DNA of 64,000 nt from Rhodococcus pseudokoreensis (GCF_017068395.1 NZ_CP070619.1:6944001-7008000); one strand, 5' to 3'; shown: positions 34,711-45,226, counted from the stretch's first letter. Notes: a model not told the origin generated them from the letters alone. Numbers and translations: made by a program.

Positions 34711-35855
34711 GCGCCGGCGCCGCGATTCGTGACGGGGCCAGACGCGCCGAAGACCGGATCCTGGCACTGTCGCACGACCTGCACGCCCACCCGGAGGTCG
34801 CGTGGGAGGAGGAACGCTCGTGCGGCCGGGTCGCCGGCGTGCTCTCGGACGCCGGTTTCACGGTGGAGCAGCAGTACGTCGGGTTGCCCACCGCGTTCCG
34901 CGCGCACGTCGGCACCGGACCGTTGCACCTCGCAGTCTGCGCGGAATACGACGCGCTCCCCGGACTCGGGCACGCGTGCGGGCACAACGTCATCTCCGCC
35001 ATCTCGGTGGGGACGGCACTGGCCCTCGCGCCGCTCGTCGACGACCTCGGCGTCACCCTGTCGGTGCTCGGCACCCCCGCCGAGGAGGGCGGGGGCGGCA
35101 AGATCGACATGCTGAGACGCGGGGCGTTCGAGGGCGTCCACGCCGCCGTCATGGCTCACCCGGGGCCGGTCGACGTCGCCCGCGCCGAGCCGTACGCGGT
35201 GTCCCACAGTCACATCCGATACGACGGCAAGGCCGCGCACGCCGCGGCGTACCCGGAGCGCGGCGTCAACGCGGCCGACGCGTTCACCGTCGCGCAGGTC
35301 GCCATCGGGCTGCTCCGGCAACAGCTTCCCGCGAGCACCCGCGTCCACGGGATGATGACGCGCGGGGGAGAAGCGCCCAACGCCATTCCCCAGCGCACCG
35401 AAGGTCGCTGGTACGTGCGCGCCGAGACCCTGGACGAGTTGGCCCGCATCGAACCCCGGGTCGCCCGCTGCTTCGAGGCCGGCGCCGTCGCCACCGGATG
35501 CGAACTGACCATCGCCCCCGAGAGCGAACCGTACTCGGAGTTCCGCACCGACGAAGCGCTGCTCGCGTCGTACGTCCGGAACGCGGAGGGTTTGGGCCGG
35601 GTGTTCCGCACCGGCGCCGACTCGCTGATGAACCGGGCGTCCACCGACATGGGCAACGTCTCGCAGGTGCTCCCCGCGATCCACCCCTACATCGGCATCG
35701 ACTCGGCACCCGCCGTCAACCATCAGGCCGAATTCGCCGCGGCCAGCGCCGCACCCGCCGCCGACCGGGCCGCCGTCGACGGCGCCCTCGCGCTGGCCCT
35801 GACCCTGTACGACGCGGCGACCGACCCCGGTCTCCGCATCCACCTGCTCGCCTAG
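34707..35855 (+). CDS. M20-family metallo-amidohydrolase
   Basis: The 382-residue protein resembles AbgB/p-aminobenzoyl-glutamate hydrolase and N-acyl-amino-acid hydrolases. Metal-site blocks are HDLHAHPEVAWEEE, AEYDALPGLGHACGHN (His and Asp ligands) and GTPAEEGGGGK (catalytic Glu). A dimerisation domain lies between about 170 and 290 (HAAAYPERGVNAADAF). GTG 34707 overlaps the preceding stop (GTGA). In the proposed pathway it would remove a formyl or similar acyl group from aspartate, feeding the aspartase encoded next. Other N-acyl amino acids are possible. Confidence 0.85.
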   Translation: MSAGAAIRDGARRAEDRILALSHDLHAHPEVAWEEERSCGRVAGVLSDAGFTVEQQYVGLPTAFRAHVGTGPLHLAVCAEYDALPGLGHACGHNVISAISVGTALALAPLVDDLGVTLSVLGTPAEEGGGGKIDMLRRGAFEGVHAAVMAHPGPVDVARAEPYAVSHSHIRYDGKAAHAAAYPERGVNAADAFTVAQVAIGLLRQQLPASTRVHGMMTRGGEAPNAIPQRTEGRWYVRAETLDELARIEPRVARCFEAGAVATGCELTIAPESEPYSEFRTDEALLASYVRNAEGLGRVFRTGADSLMNRASTDMGNVSQVLPAIHPYIGIDSAPAVNHQAEFAAASAAPAADRAAVDGALALALTLYDAATDPGLRIHLLA

Positions 35856-35879
35856 CCACCCCGCTCGCCTAGCCACCCC
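35846..35879. repeat. 17-bp tandem duplication at the amidohydrolase stop codon
   Basis: GCTCGCCTAGCCACCCC is present twice, head to tail (35846-35862 and 35863-35879). The first copy contains the TAG stop of the M20 gene. The second lies in the 36-bp gap just before the aspartase ribosome-binding site. Confidence 0.75.
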
Positions 35880-35891
35880 GAAGGAAACCCG

Positions 35892-37285
<1,394 letters not shown>

Positions 37286-37292
<7 letters not shown>

Positions 37293-37331
37293 GTACTTAT
37301 CAACCGCCCGACGTTAAGAAGTACTCACGGG
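37286..37331. repeat. palindromic intergenic element type I, copy 1
   Basis: CCCGTGAGTACTT (37286-37298) and its exact reverse complement (37319-37331) flank a degenerate centre. It sits between convergent genes: the TGA of aspA and the TAA of the VOC gene are both inside it. It probably acts as a bidirectional terminator. It is related to the elements at 49825-49874 and 61174-61220. Confidence 0.75.
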
Positions 37332-37727
37332 TGCCGGAGGCGCAAAGAACTCCAGCGCAATGTTGTCCGGGTCGCGGAACGAGATTCCGGACCCGTAGTG
37401 CGCCGTTTTGATGCCCCCGTGCGCGATGCCGAGTGCGTCGAGCCGCTCCACCCATCCGGGCAGTGCGTCGGGGGAACACTGGAACGCGATGTGGTCGAGC
37501 CCGACCTGCCGTTCGTCGAACCTGGCGGGGGCGCCGCTGTCGGGATGGGTGTGCAGGCCGAAGAGCATGCCCCCGTCGAGCGCGAACACCGTGTGGTGGA
37601 ACGTGCCCGATTCCTCGTCCTCGTCCAGGACGGGTGCCGAACCGAACAATGTTGTGTACCAGGCGGTGCTGGCCGCCAGGTCGGACACGGTGATCGCGAC
37701 GTGGGTGAGGCCCGGGAAACTGGACAT
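37314..37727 (-). CDS. VOC/glyoxalase-family protein
   Basis: The 137-residue protein has two beta-alpha-beta-beta-beta modules: LTHVAITVSDLAASTAWYTTLFG and GLDHIAFQC...WVERLDALGI...FRDPDNIALEFFA. Possible metal ligands are the His of THVAI, the His of LDHIAF and the Glu of ALEFF. The last four residues (VSTS) are encoded by the palindromic element shared with aspA. It lies between the monooxygenase operon and the NCS1 permease, convergent with the former. The substrate is unknown. Confidence 0.83.
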   Translation of the reverse strand: MSSFPGLTHVAITVSDLAASTAWYTTLFGSAPVLDEDEESGTFHHTVFALDGGMLFGLHTHPDSGAPARFDERQVGLDHIAFQCSPDALPGWVERLDALGIAHGGIKTAHYGSGISFRDPDNIALEFFAPPAPVSTS

Positions 37728-37833
37728 CTGCGACTACTCTCTGCTCCGGTGGACGCGGGTGTCCTTCGACCCTAACGAGCCGCCGCGGTCCCGTGGTGGA
37801 CAACGGCGAAACCCTGCCCGACTGGCCGGCACA

Positions 37834-37874
37834 CGCAGACCGCCCGATCCTGTAACAGGATCGGGCGGTCTGCG
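37834..37874 (-). terminator. strong hairpin after the NCS1 permease gene
   Basis: A 20-bp arm starting CGCAGACCGCCCGATCCTGT (37834-37853) is followed by one base and its perfect reverse complement (37855-37874). It lies 8 bp past the permease stop on the minus strand. Confidence 0.85.
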
Positions 37875-37882
37875 TTCGGCGT

Positions 37883-39298
37883 CTAGAGCCGTGCGGTCTC
37901 ACGCGTGCCGGGGGCGTACGCGCCGGCGGAGCGGCCGGGACCGCGACGCGCCAGGAGCAGGTAGATGGGCCCGGTCACCACCAGCCCGGCCACCCAGGAC
38001 AGGTCGGCGCCGCCGAGGAACGCCGACACCGGCCCCGTGTAGAGGGACGTGGCCATGAACGGGATCTGGACGATGATGCCGAGCAGGTACGCGGTGATGG
38101 CCGTCCAGTTGAACCGGCCGTAGATGCCGCCGTCGAAACGGAAGATCGAGTCGAGGTCGTAGACACCCTTGTGGATGATGTAGAAGTCGATGAGGTTGAT
38201 CGCCGTCCACGGCACCAGGACCACCAGGAGCACGACCACCAGATCGACGAAGTGCGAGACGAAGTCGGCCGACAGCGCGATGGCGACGACGGACGCCGCG
38301 ACGAGGATGATCGTCGAGAGGATCACCCGGGCGCGGGCGGTCGGAATCCAGCGCGCGCGGAACGTCTGGATCGACGTGATGATGGCGAGGACGGCGCCGT
38401 AGAGGTTCAGCGCGTTGTGGCTGATCACGCTGAGCAGGAACAGCACCAGCATGACGCTGCCGAGGCTTCCGGTCGTGGCCTTGACGCCGTCCATCGTGCC
38501 CATGCCGACGGGTGCGGCGAGGGTGACGACCGCGCCGAACGCGAACGCGAGGAACGAGCCGAGGGTGCAGCCGAGGTACGTCGCCCAGAACGTCGACGGG
38601 ACGCCCACGGTTTTGGGCAGGTACCGCGAGTAGTCGGAGACGTAGGGCGCGAACGCGATCTGCCAGAGCGCACCGAGCGACACGGTGGCCAGCCACCCGG
38701 CGAAGTTGAAGTCGCCGCGCGTGAGGAAGTCCGACGGCAGGTCGCCGGTGAGGATGGCGAAGAACCCCACGAGGATCCCGATTCCGAGAACCCAGGTGCC
38801 GATGCGGTTGAGGATGTGGATCAACCGGTACCCGATGATGCAGATGACGGCGGAACCGAGAGCGCCGGCCACGATCCCGACGTCGACGGGGATGCCGTCG
38901 ACGATCCCGTGCATCGACTGGCCGGCCAGGACGATGTTCGACGAGAAGAAGCCGAGGTACATGACGGCGGCGATCACCACGATGATGAGCGCGCCGAAGG
39001 TGCCGAACTGTCCGCGGCTCTGGATCATCTGGGGGATCCCCATCTGGGGTCCCTGCGCCGAATGCAGCGCCATCAGCGCGCCGCCGGCGAGGTGCCCGAC
39101 GACGAACGCGACGAGACTCCACCACAGCGAGAGTCCGAACAGGCTGGGCCCGAGGGCGCCGGTGACGATCGGGAGCGGCGCGAGGTTGCCGCCGAACCAC
39201 AACGTGAACAGGTCACGGACCTTGCCGTGGCGATCGGATTCCGGGACGAACCCGATGGTGTGCTTCTCCAGCATCGGGGCGGCGTGGGTGTCGGGCAT
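37883..39298 (-). CDS. NCS1-family nucleobase/heterocycle permease
   Basis: The 471-residue protein has about 12 hydrophobic segments of the purine/cytosine permease family: FTLWFGGNLAPLPIVTGALG near the N-terminus, RGQFGTFGALI, ISHNALNLYGAVLAI and VPWTAINLIDFYIIHKGVYD. NCS1 proteins import cytosine, allantoin, hydantoins, uracil or thiamine. CGGAGGA lies 4 nt before ATG 39298. It is convergent with the monooxygenase operon yet shares its promoter element (copy C), so it probably imports the same imidazole or hydantoin-like compound. Confidence 0.9.
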   Translation of the reverse strand: MPDTHAAPMLEKHTIGFVPESDRHGKVRDLFTLWFGGNLAPLPIVTGALGPSLFGLSLWWSLVAFVVGHLAGGALMALHSAQGPQMGIPQMIQSRGQFGTFGALIIVVIAAVMYLGFFSSNIVLAGQSMHGIVDGIPVDVGIVAGALGSAVICIIGYRLIHILNRIGTWVLGIGILVGFFAILTGDLPSDFLTRGDFNFAGWLATVSLGALWQIAFAPYVSDYSRYLPKTVGVPSTFWATYLGCTLGSFLAFAFGAVVTLAAPVGMGTMDGVKATTGSLGSVMLVLFLLSVISHNALNLYGAVLAIITSIQTFRARWIPTARARVILSTIILVAASVVAIALSADFVSHFVDLVVVLLVVLVPWTAINLIDFYIIHKGVYDLDSIFRFDGGIYGRFNWTAITAYLLGIIVQIPFMATSLYTGPVSAFLGGADLSWVAGLVVTGPIYLLLARRGPGRSAGAYAPGTRETARL

Positions 39299-39368
39299 CA
39301 ATCCTCCGAACGGTGCGCAAGTGCGCCCTGTGGTCGAGTAGTGCAGACCACAATGGTCGGAGGGGCTG

Positions 39369-39418
39369 AATCTGTACAGAACAACTAACTGATGCGTTGC
39401 ATCACTTCTGCAGATTCA
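39369..39418 (-). promoter_or_regulatory. shared composite promoter element, copy C (NCS1 permease)
   Basis: Read on the minus strand: GAAT, 11 nt, ATGCA (39402-39398), exactly 19 nt, TGTACAGATT (39378-39369). It is 71 bp upstream of the NCS1 ATG. The left half ATCTGCAGAA-x-TGATGCA matches copy A at 17 of 18 positions. Confidence 0.65.
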
Positions 39419-39501
39419 GCAGGTCGGAGCGGAAACCGCCGCGAGCGGTAACGCGAATGTAACCGTAATGCCAGGTCAGCACGGATTCCCGGGCCGCGGT
39501 C

Positions 39502-39507
39502 TAGCCT
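39502..39507 (+). promoter_or_regulatory. -10-like TAGCCT for a leaderless mRNA
   Basis: TAGCCT ends 6 nt before the GTG start at 39514, and no ribosome-binding site precedes the GTG. Transcription would begin at the start codon. Confidence 0.45.
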
Positions 39508-39513
39508 GGTCCG

Positions 39514-40257
39514 GTGCGCACCGTGGGAGTCGACCTGGCGGCCGAGCCGAAGAAGACGGCCCTGGCCGTCGTCGACTGGTCCGACGGCGTGGCCCGCGTG
39601 GAGTCCATCCGGCTGGGAGTCGGCAACGATGCGATCGCCGAGGCCGTCCTGGCGTGCGACAGGACCGGTATCGACGCACCGTTCGGCTGGCCCGACGCGT
39701 TCGTCCGGATGGTGTCCGAGCACCACGCCGGCCGACTGCCCGCGACCGGCGGTCTCGCGAACCGCGAGGGACGTCGCCCGCTGACCAAGCGGCGCACCGA
39801 CCTCGCGGTGCAGGCCGCGACGGGAATGGCGCCGCTCAGCGTGTCGGCGGACCTCATCGCGCACGTCGCCTTGCGCTGCGCCGGCATCCTCGCCGAACTC
39901 GGCGACCTGGGCGTCGACGTCGGACGCGTCGACGGCCGGGTGGTGGAGGCGTATCCGGCGGCGGCGCTGCGCACCTGGGGGCTGGTGTCACGCGGATACA
40001 AGAGCGTGCAGAACCGGGTGACGCTGGGGGAGTTGGTCGACGCGTTCCTCGCCGCCGCGGACTGGATGGAACTCGGTGCCTTCCAGACGATCTGCCGGGA
40101 ATCGGACGACGCACTCGACGCCGTGCTCGCCGCTGTCATCGCGCGGGCCGCGGCCCTCGGCTGCACGGCGCTACCCGAAGGCGGCGACCGCGACGTCGCC
40201 GAGCGGGAGGGGTGGATTCACGTGCCGACGGCGGACCTGCAGTCGCTGCGGCCCTAG
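39514..40257 (+). CDS. DUF429 protein (predicted nuclease-like fold)
   Basis: The 247-residue protein begins VGVDLAAEPKKTALAVVDW, with IDAPFGWPDAF further on and VVEAYPAAALRTWG. These are the conserved blocks of DUF429, predicted to have an RNase H-like fold with the acidic residues Asp of GVDLA, Asp of GIDAPFG and Glu of VVEAYP as a possible metal site. No activity is established. GTG 39514 appears leaderless. The AlkD-like gene follows 68 bp downstream, which may hint at a nucleic-acid theme. Confidence 0.8.
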   Translation: MRTVGVDLAAEPKKTALAVVDWSDGVARVESIRLGVGNDAIAEAVLACDRTGIDAPFGWPDAFVRMVSEHHAGRLPATGGLANREGRRPLTKRRTDLAVQAATGMAPLSVSADLIAHVALRCAGILAELGDLGVDVGRVDGRVVEAYPAAALRTWGLVSRGYKSVQNRVTLGELVDAFLAAADWMELGAFQTICRESDDALDAVLAAVIARAAALGCTALPEGGDRDVAEREGWIHVPTADLQSLRP

Positions 40258-40325
40258 ACGGTCAGGCCCGACGTAAGCTGGGCGCGACATCGGGCGGAGA
40301 AGTAGGAGAAGTAGAGGAGATCGTT

Positions 40326-41012
40326 GTGGCGACTCGTGCGGTACCGCAGGCCAGTGTCGGCGACGTGATGGCGGAACTGGCGGCCCTGGAAGATCCGAAG
40401 ATCCGCGCCGTGAACGAACGCCACGGCGACGACCACGGGGTCAACCTCACCAAGCTGCGCGCGGTCGCCAAGAGTCTCAAGACTCAGCACGACCTCGCCG
40501 GCGAGCTGTGGGCGACGGGCGACACCGCAGCCCGTCTCGTCGCGATCCTGATCTGCCGCCCCAAGGCGTTCAGCGCGTCCGAGTTGGACGCCATGCTCCG
40601 CGACGCCCGCGTCCCCAAGGTGCACGGCTGGCTCGTCAGCTATGTCGTCAAGAAGAGCCCGCACGTCGAGGAACTGCGCGTGGCGTGGTTCGCCGACTCC
40701 GACCCGGTCGTCGCGAGCGCCGGCTGGGCGCTGACCAGCGACCGCGTGGCGAAGGACTCCGGCGACCTCGATCTGCCCGAACTCCTCGACCTGATCGAGG
40801 CGCACATGAAGGACGCGCCGGACCGCCTGCAGTGGGCCATGAACGAATGCCTCGCCAACATCGGCATCCATCACCCCGAGCTTCGTGCCCGCGCGATCGG
40901 CATCGGCGAACGCCTCGAAGTGCTGAAGGACTACCCGACCCCGCCCAATTGCACGTCCCCGTACGCGCCGATCTGGATCAACGAGATCGTCCGCCGCCAG
41001 ACACAGAGCTAG
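40326..41012 (+). CDS. AlkD-like DNA alkylation repair (HEAT-repeat) protein
   Basis: The 228-residue, almost wholly helical protein of the AlkD family is built from HEAT-like repeats (LRAVAKSLKTQHDLAGELWATGDTAARLVAILI, KVHGWLVSYVVKKSPHVEEL, VASAGWALTSDRVAK). AlkD glycosylases excise N3- and N7-alkylpurines. GTG 40326 has GAGGAGA upstream. A TAAGCT box at 40274-40279 may be its -10. Whether the catalytic Asp and Trp of characterised AlkD are kept cannot be settled without an alignment, so a non-catalytic relative is possible. Confidence 0.72.
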   Translation: MATRAVPQASVGDVMAELAALEDPKIRAVNERHGDDHGVNLTKLRAVAKSLKTQHDLAGELWATGDTAARLVAILICRPKAFSASELDAMLRDARVPKVHGWLVSYVVKKSPHVEELRVAWFADSDPVVASAGWALTSDRVAKDSGDLDLPELLDLIEAHMKDAPDRLQWAMNECLANIGIHHPELRARAIGIGERLEVLKDYPTPPNCTSPYAPIWINEIVRRQTQS

Positions 41013-41118
41013 CCGCATGCGACTGCGCTGGTAGACCGACCGCGGCGACGTCCGCGCGCGAAACCTGGCAAATTGGACACCACACGCACCGTGCGTGGGC
41101 ACGTGAAGAAGGAGTCCA

Positions 41119-41574
41119 ATGGCTTTCTGGGATCAGCTGAAGGCAAAGGCGTTCGAGATGAACGGTCAGCTCAAGACCAAGACGGCGCAGTTCCAGAACA
41201 AGGAGTTCGCCAACGCCTCGATGGCCATGTGCGCCCTCATCGCCGCGGCGGACGGGACCATCGACCCGTCCGAGCGGCAGAAGACGGCGGGGCTGATCAC
41301 CAGCAACGAGGCGCTCAGTGTGTTCCCGTCGGACGAGCTGAGCCAGAAGTTCGACTGGTACTGCAGCAAGCTGCAGTCCGATTTCGAGTTCGGCAAGATC
41401 GAGGCCACGGCCACCATCGCGAAGCTGAAGACCAAGCAGGACCAGGCTCGGGCCGTCATCCAGATCGGCATCGTCATCGGCGGCGCCGACGGCAACTTCG
41501 ACCAGAACGAGCGAAACGTGGTGCGCGACGCCTGTTTCGCGGTCGGTATCGCGCCGGCCGAATTCGAACTCTGA
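41119..41574 (+). CDS. TerB-family tellurite-resistance-like protein
   Basis: The 151-residue helical protein has the TerB metal-binding pattern in two places: AADGTIDPSERQKTAGL and GGADGNFDQNERNVVRDA. This is the family's repeated acidic helix-turn motif. GAAGGAG lies 5 nt before ATG 41119. It stands alone, without terC, terD or terZ in the window, so a stress role rather than tellurite resistance as such is more likely. It converges on the Emb gene with a hairpin between them. Confidence 0.88.
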   Translation: MAFWDQLKAKAFEMNGQLKTKTAQFQNKEFANASMAMCALIAAADGTIDPSERQKTAGLITSNEALSVFPSDELSQKFDWYCSKLQSDFEFGKIEATATIAKLKTKQDQARAVIQIGIVIGGADGNFDQNERNVVRDACFAVGIAPAEFEL

Positions 41575-41581
41575 GGTGAAC

Positions 41582-41610
41582 GGTGACGCGCCCGGTGCGG
41601 GCGCGTCACC
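41582..41610. terminator. bidirectional hairpin between terB-like and emb-like genes
   Basis: GGTGACGCGCCC (41582-41593) pairs perfectly with GGGCGCGTCACC (41599-41610) around a 5-nt loop, 8 bp after the TerB stop and 6 bp after the convergent Emb stop. Confidence 0.8.
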
Positions 41611-41615
41611 GACGC

Positions 41616-44600
41616 TCAGTAGGCGGTGATGATCGGCGCCGGATTCCACAGACCCGAACGCTGAGTCCGGGTGGTGTCGATCTCCGCGGCCGTCGCACCG
41701 GCGTCGAGGGGGGAGTACTGCTCCACGCCGCCCCAGTCGCGGTCCCAGTCGTTCTTCAGGTACGACGGTATGGTTCGGCTCGCCCGGGTCATCTCGATCC
41801 AGCCGAGGGGGCCGCCGCCGTACCGGTCCTGCCACAGGCTGGTCATGATCGCGCCGGGACGGTCCGGGAGGATCCGGTACTCGGGCGCCTCCGCGACACC
41901 GGCCCGGTGATCGAACGGCCGCTGGCACGGAAACGCAAGGCCCACAGCCCAGTCGATCATGACGGGCGATTCGGATCCGATCACGTCGTTCAGTGTCTGC
42001 GTCCGCGGAACCCGCGGCGGTGTGACCGCCAGCCACTGCTGCGGATCGCTGTCCGCGTCCGACGCCACCAGCCGGATGACATCCGTATCGCCCGGCCGGG
42101 AATCGAGCGGAACACGCAGATTGCGCCACGACGGCGCCGGGCCGATGTCGATCGGCGTCACCCGTCCTCCGACCGCGACCGTGCCGTCCTGCTGCGCGGT
42201 GCCGTACTCCACCTCGAGGTTCTGGCCGTAGGTGACGACGCCGTCCGCGTCGACGGAGCGGATGCGACCCGCCGCGGCGATGGAGACGAGGTCACCCGCA
42301 CCGGTGTCCGATTCGGCACCGGACAGTCGGTACCAGCCGGTGGTCAGCGACACGTCGCCGTCGCTGCCGTCGCTGCCGAGGACCGGGGTGCTCGCGGGGT
42401 CGAGTCCGAACGGCAGGGCCACGGCGCTGCCGTTGACACCGACCGCGCCGGCGCCGCCACCGGTGCCCGCGGCGTTGCTCGACGCCGTCTGCTCGGTGTT
42501 GTCGGTCTTGACGGAGTTGGCGACACCGGCATCCGACGATTCCTCGTCGGCGCTGAGGTCTCCGGCGACACCGTTCGGGCTGAAGCCGGCGCTGCCGGTG
42601 CCCGCGAGGGTGGTCGCCGCGTCACCCGACAGTGGTTGCAGCAGTGACGCGTTGGGATCGGTTTCGAGCAGGACGTCGTTGGCCAGGCCGCACGGCGCGC
42701 CGGTGACGGCGTCGACGTTGGAGCGGGCGAGGGAGAACGCCGGGTACTGCGCGACGGCGCCCTTCGCCATCGACAACACCTCGAACAGCACCATCGCGGC
42801 GGCCGCGACCGTCAACGGCGGGAGTGCCCACACCCGGCGCCTGCGCACGGAGTCGCCCCGCGTGTAGGGCTCGCGGAAGTAGCACCACGCCGCGATCAGC
42901 AGCATCACCAGGGTGGCGCCGAGCAGGATCGTGCCCGCTCCGAGGCCGCCGATCGACACCGGCTTGTCCCACCACGGGACGCTGTAACTGGACACGTACC
43001 ACCACCCGTTGGTGCTGGTGAAACACATCGCCAGCAGGAACAGCACGGCGGCCGCGAACAGGGCGCGGTTGCGTGGCGAACGCACCACGGAGGTGCTCAC
43101 CGCGACCGACGCCAGGACGGCGAGCGACCCGGCGAGACCCGCGTAGATGCCGAAGTGGTGCGTCCACTTGGTGGGCGTGAACATCATCAGGCCCATCGCG
43201 GCGAGTGTGATGCCGATGAGCCGCCGCGACGGTCCCGTCGCCGTCCCGGGAATCCGGCCACCCTTGCGCAGCATCACCAGGACTGTCACCGCCAGGCACA
43301 GCACCATCACGAACACACCGAACCGGCGCGACAGCGAACCGTCGACGGAGATGTTCAGCAGGTACTGGTAGCGGAGGTACTCGTCGAACCAGGGGACGTT
43401 GGGGCCGATGGCGTGCACGTGCTGCATCTCCATCACGGCGGCGAGGGTCTGATCGGCGAACACCGCCACCAGGATCACGGTTCCCGACGCGACGAGCGGC
43501 GCGAGCAGCGCCAGATAGCCGACCGTCTTGGCCCGCGCGATCACGATCTGCAGGATCGGCCGGGCGCCGGCGACGAGGGCGCCGAAGCAGATCAACCCGG
43601 ACGGGCCCGCGGTCAGCGTGGCCGCACCGACCAGGATCGCCACCGCGGCGGGCAGCAGCCGACGGGTCGCGACGGCGCGTTCCACCGAGCACCACGTGAG
43701 CAGCACGCCCACCGCGACGATCGGTTCGGGCCGCAGGCCGTTGTTGTAGGGGAGCCAGAACGCGAGGAACACCAGCCCGCCCGTCCACAGCGCGAGCCGG
43801 TTGCCCCGGACGGCGGCACCGAGTCGCGGTGCGACCTCCCGGCTGATCACCAGCCACGCGACGATGCCGGCGAGCAGCGCGGGCAGACGCACGAACGGGC
43901 TGGCCGGGGTGATGTTCGCCAGCACCGCGAGGACGTCGTAATAGGGCGATCCGAACGGCGCCTCGGGGACGCCGTACCAGCGGAAGTAGTTGGCCATGTA
44001 GCCCGCGGCCTCGGAGGTGCGGGCCATGTTGAACTGATAGCCGTCGTCGGAGGTGGAGGCGCCGATGAAATGCCACAGCACCAGCGTGCCGAGAACGACG
44101 GCGTCGACGGCCCCGAACGACCACCAGCGGGTGGGCAGGAATCGCCGGGCCCGGCGACCGTCCACGTTGTCGAGACGGTGCAGCGCCACCAGCGCCAGAA
44201 TCGTGGCCAGCGCACCCACCACCATGGCCACGAACTTGATCGTCGACGGCGTCGACGAGAACCGGCTGTCGATCTGCGCGGTCACCTGCAGGCCGTCGGG
44301 CACCGGCCCGTCGAGGTCGCTGAAGATGCCCACCATCTGCGGGCGGAGGTCACCGTCGACGACGGTCGGGGCGTCCTGGCCTGCCGTCACGAAGCCGGCG
44401 GTGGTCCGCGTCGAATCCGAGGACACCACGAGCGTGCAGTCGGCGGGTAGCCCGTCGAGCGGTGACGACAGCAGCACCTTGTTCCGCAGCACCACCTCGA
44501 CGCCCGCGGGACCGTCCGCGGTCGCCGCATTCACCTTGGCGACCAGTCCGTACCTCCCGGCGTCGGCGGCACCCGCGGGGGCGGTGGAGGTCAGCAGCCC

Positions 44601-44918
44601 GCCGCGGCCGGCGAGTTCGCCGACCGTCGAACAGGGGATTCGCACGTCGAGGCTCAGCGGCGCGTAGGAGACGAGCGGGGCCTCGACGCTTCCGGTGCTG
44701 CCGTTCTGCGGCCAGGTGAGGGTCGCGCTGTCCTGCTCGACCGGAAGGAACGGGAGCGACAACGTGAGCAGCACCCCGAAGAGGGACGCGACGATGGCGA
44801 AAAGACGAGCGGAGCGGACCGACTGACCGACAGGAGACGACTGCGGCGGGGTCCCGATCGGCGACTCGTCCGAGTCGTCTCTGGACACATTCGCCGATTC
44901 CAGCCTGCTGTCAGTCAC
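41616..44918 (-). CDS. EmbA/B/C-family arabinosyltransferase
   Basis: The 1,100-residue GT-C glycosyltransferase polymerises arabinofuranose from decaprenyl-phosphoryl-arabinose in the cell wall. An N-terminal TM segment (LFAIVASLFGVLLTLSLPFLP) is followed by a large periplasmic carbohydrate-binding-like region, a multi-TM core with the catalytic acidic pair in STSDDGYQFNMARTSEAAGYMANYFRWYG, and a C-terminal arabinan-binding domain from about 760 on. GTG 44918 is 8 nt from a TACTAT box (44927-44932), so the mRNA may be leaderless. Only one emb gene is present here, and which of EmbA, B or C it matches best cannot be judged by eye. Confidence 0.9.
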   Translation of the reverse strand: MTDSRLESANVSRDDSDESPIGTPPQSSPVGQSVRSARLFAIVASLFGVLLTLSLPFLPVEQDSATLTWPQNGSTGSVEAPLVSYAPLSLDVRIPCSTVGELAGRGGLLTSTAPAGAADAGRYGLVAKVNAATADGPAGVEVVLRNKVLLSSPLDGLPADCTLVVSSDSTRTTAGFVTAGQDAPTVVDGDLRPQMVGIFSDLDGPVPDGLQVTAQIDSRFSSTPSTIKFVAMVVGALATILALVALHRLDNVDGRRARRFLPTRWWSFGAVDAVVLGTLVLWHFIGASTSDDGYQFNMARTSEAAGYMANYFRWYGVPEAPFGSPYYDVLAVLANITPASPFVRLPALLAGIVAWLVISREVAPRLGAAVRGNRLALWTGGLVFLAFWLPYNNGLRPEPIVAVGVLLTWCSVERAVATRRLLPAAVAILVGAATLTAGPSGLICFGALVAGARPILQIVIARAKTVGYLALLAPLVASGTVILVAVFADQTLAAVMEMQHVHAIGPNVPWFDEYLRYQYLLNISVDGSLSRRFGVFVMVLCLAVTVLVMLRKGGRIPGTATGPSRRLIGITLAAMGLMMFTPTKWTHHFGIYAGLAGSLAVLASVAVSTSVVRSPRNRALFAAAVLFLLAMCFTSTNGWWYVSSYSVPWWDKPVSIGGLGAGTILLGATLVMLLIAAWCYFREPYTRGDSVRRRRVWALPPLTVAAAAMVLFEVLSMAKGAVAQYPAFSLARSNVDAVTGAPCGLANDVLLETDPNASLLQPLSGDAATTLAGTGSAGFSPNGVAGDLSADEESSDAGVANSVKTDNTEQTASSNAAGTGGGAGAVGVNGSAVALPFGLDPASTPVLGSDGSDGDVSLTTGWYRLSGAESDTGAGDLVSIAAAGRIRSVDADGVVTYGQNLEVEYGTAQQDGTVAVGGRVTPIDIGPAPSWRNLRVPLDSRPGDTDVIRLVASDADSDPQQWLAVTPPRVPRTQTLNDVIGSESPVMIDWAVGLAFPCQRPFDHRAGVAEAPEYRILPDRPGAIMTSLWQDRYGGGPLGWIEMTRASRTIPSYLKNDWDRDWGGVEQYSPLDAGATAAEIDTTRTQRSGLWNPAPIITAY

Positions 44919-44994
44919 GACGTCGGATAGTACCCATCCGCGCCGATGGTTAGCGAAGGCAAGGAACAGCGCTGGTGGGAGGGTTTCCGGCCCC

Positions 44995-45022
44995 GGAGGA
45001 TCACATGAGGAGGATCACATGA
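44995..45022. repeat. 14-bp tandem duplication with a partial third unit
   Basis: GGAGGATCACATGA occurs at 44995-45008 and 45009-45022, followed by the related GGAGGTGTCTCATGA at 45023-45037. On the minus strand it contains the stop of the small ORF at 45015-45137. Confidence 0.65.
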
Positions 45023-45137
45023 GGAGGTGTCTCATGATCCGCACCCGGCGCCCCGGCCGGGTGAGGAGATGATGGTGATGCCGCGGGCCGCGGCGGTGCC
45101 GAACCTCGGAATGCACTTCGCGGATGATCTCGAACAT
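45015..45137 (-). CDS. possible 40-residue basic, His-rich small protein
   Basis: A short frame begins MFEIIREVHSEVRHRRG, continues with a run of four histidines and ends RRVRIMRHLLM. Its ATG at 45137 is preceded by AGGAGGAGGGCGGAGG on the minus strand, a very strong ribosome-binding sequence. It lies alone between the Emb gene and a lipoprotein gene. There is no recognised family. The strong ribosome-binding site is the main support, and the GC-rich context makes chance open frames common. Confidence 0.35.
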   Translation of the reverse strand: MFEIIREVHSEVRHRRGPRHHHHLLTRPGRRVRIMRHLLM

Positions 45138-45226
45138 GCCTCCGCCCTCCTCCTGCGCGACCACGCCTATCCCGACGGTAGGTCGGGCCCGGGGTGAGCC
45201 GACTCACCCGGTGCGGGTGAACAAGG

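Noticed and set aside
45005..45200. Short plus-strand frames (17 and about 42 codons) in the same stretch as the small minus-strand ORF
   Set aside because: No better than chance; the first is a few codons inside the tandem repeat and the second shares its region with the minus-strand ORF that has the strong ribosome-binding site.
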